Program-made: the position numbers and the translations under genes
Notes under the pieces: model-generated
What the model was told of the DNA's origin: nothing
The model's input: the letters and a program-made list of their open reading frames with translations, nothing else
Databases searched by the model: none
NCBI GenBank assembly: GCA_024710535.1
Contig: JANJUO010000003.1
Location: 1 to 6,455, forward strand
Length of the DNA: 6,455 nt
Reading direction: 5' to 3'
Origin: a bacterium
GTDB taxonomy: Bacteria; Bacteroidota; Ignavibacteria; Kapaibacteriales; UBA2268
Shown here: positions 4,220 through 6,455 of the stretch, piece after piece
How positions within the stretch are numbered: the stretch's first letter is position 1
Layout of the letters: each line of letters starts with the position of its first letter

Positions 4220-5557
4220 TCAATATTTTCTATTTCTAACCATAAATAATTTATTTAATCTTTCTTTGAATTCTTTTTCCTTGCCAGAATCTGCCGGTTT
4301 GTAATAAATTTTTTCTGATTTTTCGCTTGGGAAATAGCATTCATTCACAAAATGCTCATCAAAATCGTGTGGATATTTGTAATTCAGAGAATAGCACTCG
4401 TCTTTCATTAATTTTGTTGGAGCATTTCTCAAATGCAGTGGAACGCTTGTGTCGGCACCATTATTAATGTCTGCCATTGCCCGCTCTATTCCCATATATG
4501 AGGAATTTGATTTGTAAGTTGATGCAAGATAAGTTACCCCTTGAGCAAGATTGATTCTGCACTCCGGCATACCGATAAGATTCACAGCATTGAAAACGGA
4601 AACTGCTAACTGAAGTGCCATTGGATCAGCGTTGCCAATATCTTCACTTGCAAAAATTACCATTCTGCGAGCAATAAATTTTGGGTCTTCTCCGGCATTA
4701 AGCATTTTTGCAAGCCAAAAAAGTGCCGCATCCGGATCGCTTCCGCGCATTGATTTAATGAATGCAGAAATTGTATCATAGTGGTTCTCACCTGCTTTGT
4801 CATATTGAGCAGTTTTTTGCTGAACAGCAATTTCAATCAATTTTTTTGTTAAAATGTATTGATTATTTTCATTCTTTTTTGCAATTTTGAAAGCAATATC
4901 CACCGCGTTTAATGCCGTTCGTGCATCTCCGCCTGAAATCTTTACCAAATGTGCTATATCTTCGATTTCAATTTCATATTTTGATAAAATTATATCTGAT
5001 TTTAATGCCCGATAAATCAATTCTTTTATTTCATCTTCATTTAATGGTTGCAAATGATATACACAAGAGCGGCTTATTAAGGCAGAATTTACCTCAAAAG
5101 ATGGATTTTCTGTAGTGGCACCAATTAATATAATTGTGCCATTCTCAACAGCATTCAAAAGTGCATCTTGCTGGGATTTATTAAATCTATGAATTTCATC
5201 AATAAAAAGTAGTGTTCGCTTGCCGGATTTCTGCAGTTTTTGCGCCATTGCAATCACTTCACGCACCTCTTTTACTCCAGATTCAACTGCCGAAAGTTTT
5301 TGAAAATGATATTTTCCCGATTTGCTGATTAGATTTGCAAGTGTTGTTTTTCCGACTCCGGGAGGACCCCAAAAAATAATCGAAGGAAATTCTTTTGATT
5401 CGAAGAGAAGTCTGAGCGGTCCGTTTTCACCGATAAGATGCTTCTGCCCTGCTACTTCATCAATTGATTTGGGACGAACTCTGTCAGCGAGCGGTGAGTT
5501 TAAATTAATTGGCTCATCCTTTTTGCTCGGTTCAAAATCTTCAAATAATTCAGACAT
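4220..5557 (-). CDS. rarA: Replication-associated recombination protein RarA (MgsA), AAA+ ATPase
   Basis: 445 residues, full length for RarA/MgsA (relative of yeast Mgs1 and human WRNIP1), a cytosolic tetrameric ATPase that acts at stalled replication forks. Conserved parts in order: PLADRVRPKSIDEVAGQKHL (22-41, typical RarA N-terminus), Walker A GPPGVGKTT (64-72), Walker B LLFIDEIHRF (116-125), sensor 1 IGATTENP (145-152), probable Arg finger R163 in LISRS, and sensor 2 in GGDARTALNAVD (R213). The C-terminal part has the family stretches AFIKSMRGSDPDAALFWLAK (about 267-286) and FASEDIGNADP (about 307-317). All ATPase residues are present. The first residues (LFEDF) resemble short clamp-binding peptides, which is only a suggestion. 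The gene starts 72 bases after the repressor stop codon, with a hairpin between them. Coding sequence looks less AT-rich than the accessory genes. Confidence 0.96.
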   Translation of the reverse strand: MSELFEDFEPSKKDEPINLNSPLADRVRPKSIDEVAGQKHLIGENGPLRLLFESKEFPSIIFWGPPGVGKTTLANLISKSGKYHFQKLSAVESGVKEVREVIAMAQKLQKSGKRTLLFIDEIHRFNKSQQDALLNAVENGTIILIGATTENPSFEVNSALISRSCVYHLQPLNEDEIKELIYRALKSDIILSKYEIEIEDIAHLVKISGGDARTALNAVDIAFKIAKKNENNQYILTKKLIEIAVQQKTAQYDKAGENHYDTISAFIKSMRGSDPDAALFWLAKMLNAGEDPKFIARRMVIFASEDIGNADPMALQLAVSVFNAVNLIGMPECRINLAQGVTYLASTYKSNSSYMGIERAMADINNGADTSVPLHLRNAPTKLMKDECYSLNYKYPHDFDEHFVNECYFPSEKSEKIYYKPADSGKEKEFKERLNKLFMVRNRKY

Positions 5558-5564
5558 TTCAATT

Positions 5565-5610
5565 CCAAAAAATAAAAAATCAACTGCTTACAAAAATAAA
5601 CAGTTGATTT
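5565..5610 (-). terminator. Hairpin with T-runs between the metal repressor gene and rarA
   Basis: On the minus strand, a perfect 10-bp stem (arms 5601-5610 and 5577-5586, AAATCAACTG/CAGTTGATTT) with a 14-base loop is followed by two runs of T residues. It begins 20 bases after the repressor stop codon and ends about 8 bases before the rarA ATG. It should terminate or attenuate read-through. The loop contains TATTTTTG, a fit to the -7 box, but no TTTG is correctly placed upstream, so a rarA promoter here is uncertain. Confidence 0.75.
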
Positions 5611-5629
5611 GGATAAGAAAAATTTAATT

Positions 5630-6295
5630 TTATCTATTTTCTAAAATATCGGTATCTGCAAAAATATTCTTTGCTATATCACTGCCGATAATTTGCCTTG
5701 CACCATTATATTCAACTGTAACCGGACCGTTGAATGGAGCGCGATCTAAAACTTTTATTTTAACATTTGGAACCAATCCCATTTGCTCGAAATAAGCAAT
5801 CATTTCATGGTCATCATCGCTTAATCGCTTAATAACGGCAAGTTTATTTAATTCGATTGCAATTAAAGATTGCAAATCAGATGGTGGAATATATCCGTCT
5901 TTGGTTGGGATAGGATTTCCAAGTGGGCTAAATTCCGGACGCCCCATCAAAGCATCAATTTTTTCTACGAATTCTTCAGAAACATAATGCTCCAATCTAC
6001 AGGCTTCATCATGAACCTGCGCCAATGAAAAACCAAGAGAATCTTTGAGATAGAGTTCGAGCAATCTGTGATGCCTGAGAATTTCAAGGGCAATTTTGAT
6101 TCCGTCATCGGTGAGCTTTACACCTTTGTATGAGTTATAATCAACTAATTTCATTGCAGCAAGTCTTTTCAACATTCCGGTAACTGAGGCGCCGGATATG
6201 TTTAATTCCTTTGCAATTCGGGTAGTCGAAACCAAACCATTTTCCTGTAATTTGTAAATGGTTTTCAAATAATCTTGCACTGATTGACTAAGCAT
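5630..6295 (-). CDS. DtxR/MntR-family metal-dependent transcriptional repressor
   Basis: 221 residues, the long DtxR/IdeR architecture. Winged helix-turn-helix at about 1-64 (recognition region ISGASVTGMLKRL, then wing YNSYKGVKLT), dimerisation and metal-binding domain at 65-140, and a C-terminal SH3-like FeoA-type domain at about 155-216. Metal ligands can be aligned with DtxR: H76, E80 and H95 for one site; C99, E102 and H103 for the other. The first-helix ligand is D8, as in the manganese sensor MntR, where DtxR has Met10; the second MntR helix ligand, Glu11, is Lys11 here. The protein should bind DNA when loaded with Fe(II) or Mn(II) and repress uptake genes; the metal cannot be decided. 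The ATG is preceded by an AT-rich region. Regulated genes are not in the window unless one starts at the right edge. Confidence 0.93.
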   Translation of the reverse strand: MLSQSVQDYLKTIYKLQENGLVSTTRIAKELNISGASVTGMLKRLAAMKLVDYNSYKGVKLTDDGIKIALEILRHHRLLELYLKDSLGFSLAQVHDEACRLEHYVSEEFVEKIDALMGRPEFSPLGNPIPTKDGYIPPSDLQSLIAIELNKLAVIKRLSDDDHEMIAYFEQMGLVPNVKIKVLDRAPFNGPVTVEYNGARQIIGSDIAKNIFADTDILENR

Positions 6296-6416
6296 AATAG
6301 TTTATTCAATTTAATAAAAAACAACACAACTAAATTAATGAATTTTAAGCAAACTAAAAAAATATTTTTATAAAACTAATAATATTTTTTATATTTTTAA
6401 AACAAAAGATAATACA

Positions 6417-6436
6417 ATTCAAACCCCAGTTTGAAT
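6417..6436. promoter_or_regulatory. Perfect inverted repeat near right edge, possible operator
   Basis: ATTCAAAC (6417-6424) and GTTTGAAT (6429-6436) form a perfect 8-bp dyad with a 4-base centre. The 20-base size fits a dimeric repressor site, and a DtxR-type repressor gene is next to it. It ends 4 bases before an ATG on the plus strand (6441). It resembles no known DtxR or MntR box closely enough to name it, and it could also be an mRNA hairpin. The rest of 6296-6416 is extremely AT-rich, with no gene and no exact promoter match. Confidence 0.4.
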
Positions 6437-6455
6437 AAAAATGCTGAAACAGTTG

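Overview
The window is very AT-rich and every complete gene is on the minus strand, so transcription runs from high to low coordinates. It looks like a chromosomal piece from a member of the Bacteroidota or a close relative in the FCB group (Ignavibacteriota or Kapaibacteriota would also fit). Two things point there: a secreted protease carries a C-terminal tail of the type IX secretion (Por) kind, and the recognisable promoters have the Bacteroidota form TTTG, a spacer of about 19 bases, then TAnnTTTG. The species cannot be named from the sequence.

Right part (4220-6295): two housekeeping genes, a full-length DtxR/MntR-type metal-dependent repressor and the replication-stress AAA+ ATPase RarA. 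A perfect 10-bp hairpin followed by T-runs separates them. Right of the repressor (6296-6455) is a very AT-rich stretch that ends in a perfect inverted repeat and possibly the first codons of a divergent gene.

Left part (1-4060): an accessory region of short, separate units. In order of transcription they are a secreted trypsin-like protease with a type IX sorting tail, a ParD/ParE-type toxin-antitoxin pair, a VapB/VapC-type (PIN) pair, an MNT/HEPN pair, and the first 28 codons of a DJ-1/PfpI-family gene. Each pair is compact, with overlapping reading frames. Their base composition looks more AT-rich than that of rarA and the repressor gene.

The most striking structure is a dispersed intergenic repeat of about 65-100 bases, present five times (R1 150-251, R2 1022-1115, R3 1850-1915, R4 2562-2660, R5 3961-4054). 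All copies have the same orientation, and one lies at each boundary between accessory units. In the direction of transcription a copy carries a terminator hairpin, a T-run ending in TTTG that doubles as a -33 promoter box, a spacer of 17-19 bases, and a TAnnTTTG -7 box. Copies R2, R4 and R5 also carry a conserved leader that can fold. A copy can therefore end one unit and start the next, which gives a cassette-like layout. No integrase, transposase or clear integron attC site is visible, so the mechanism that built the array is unknown.
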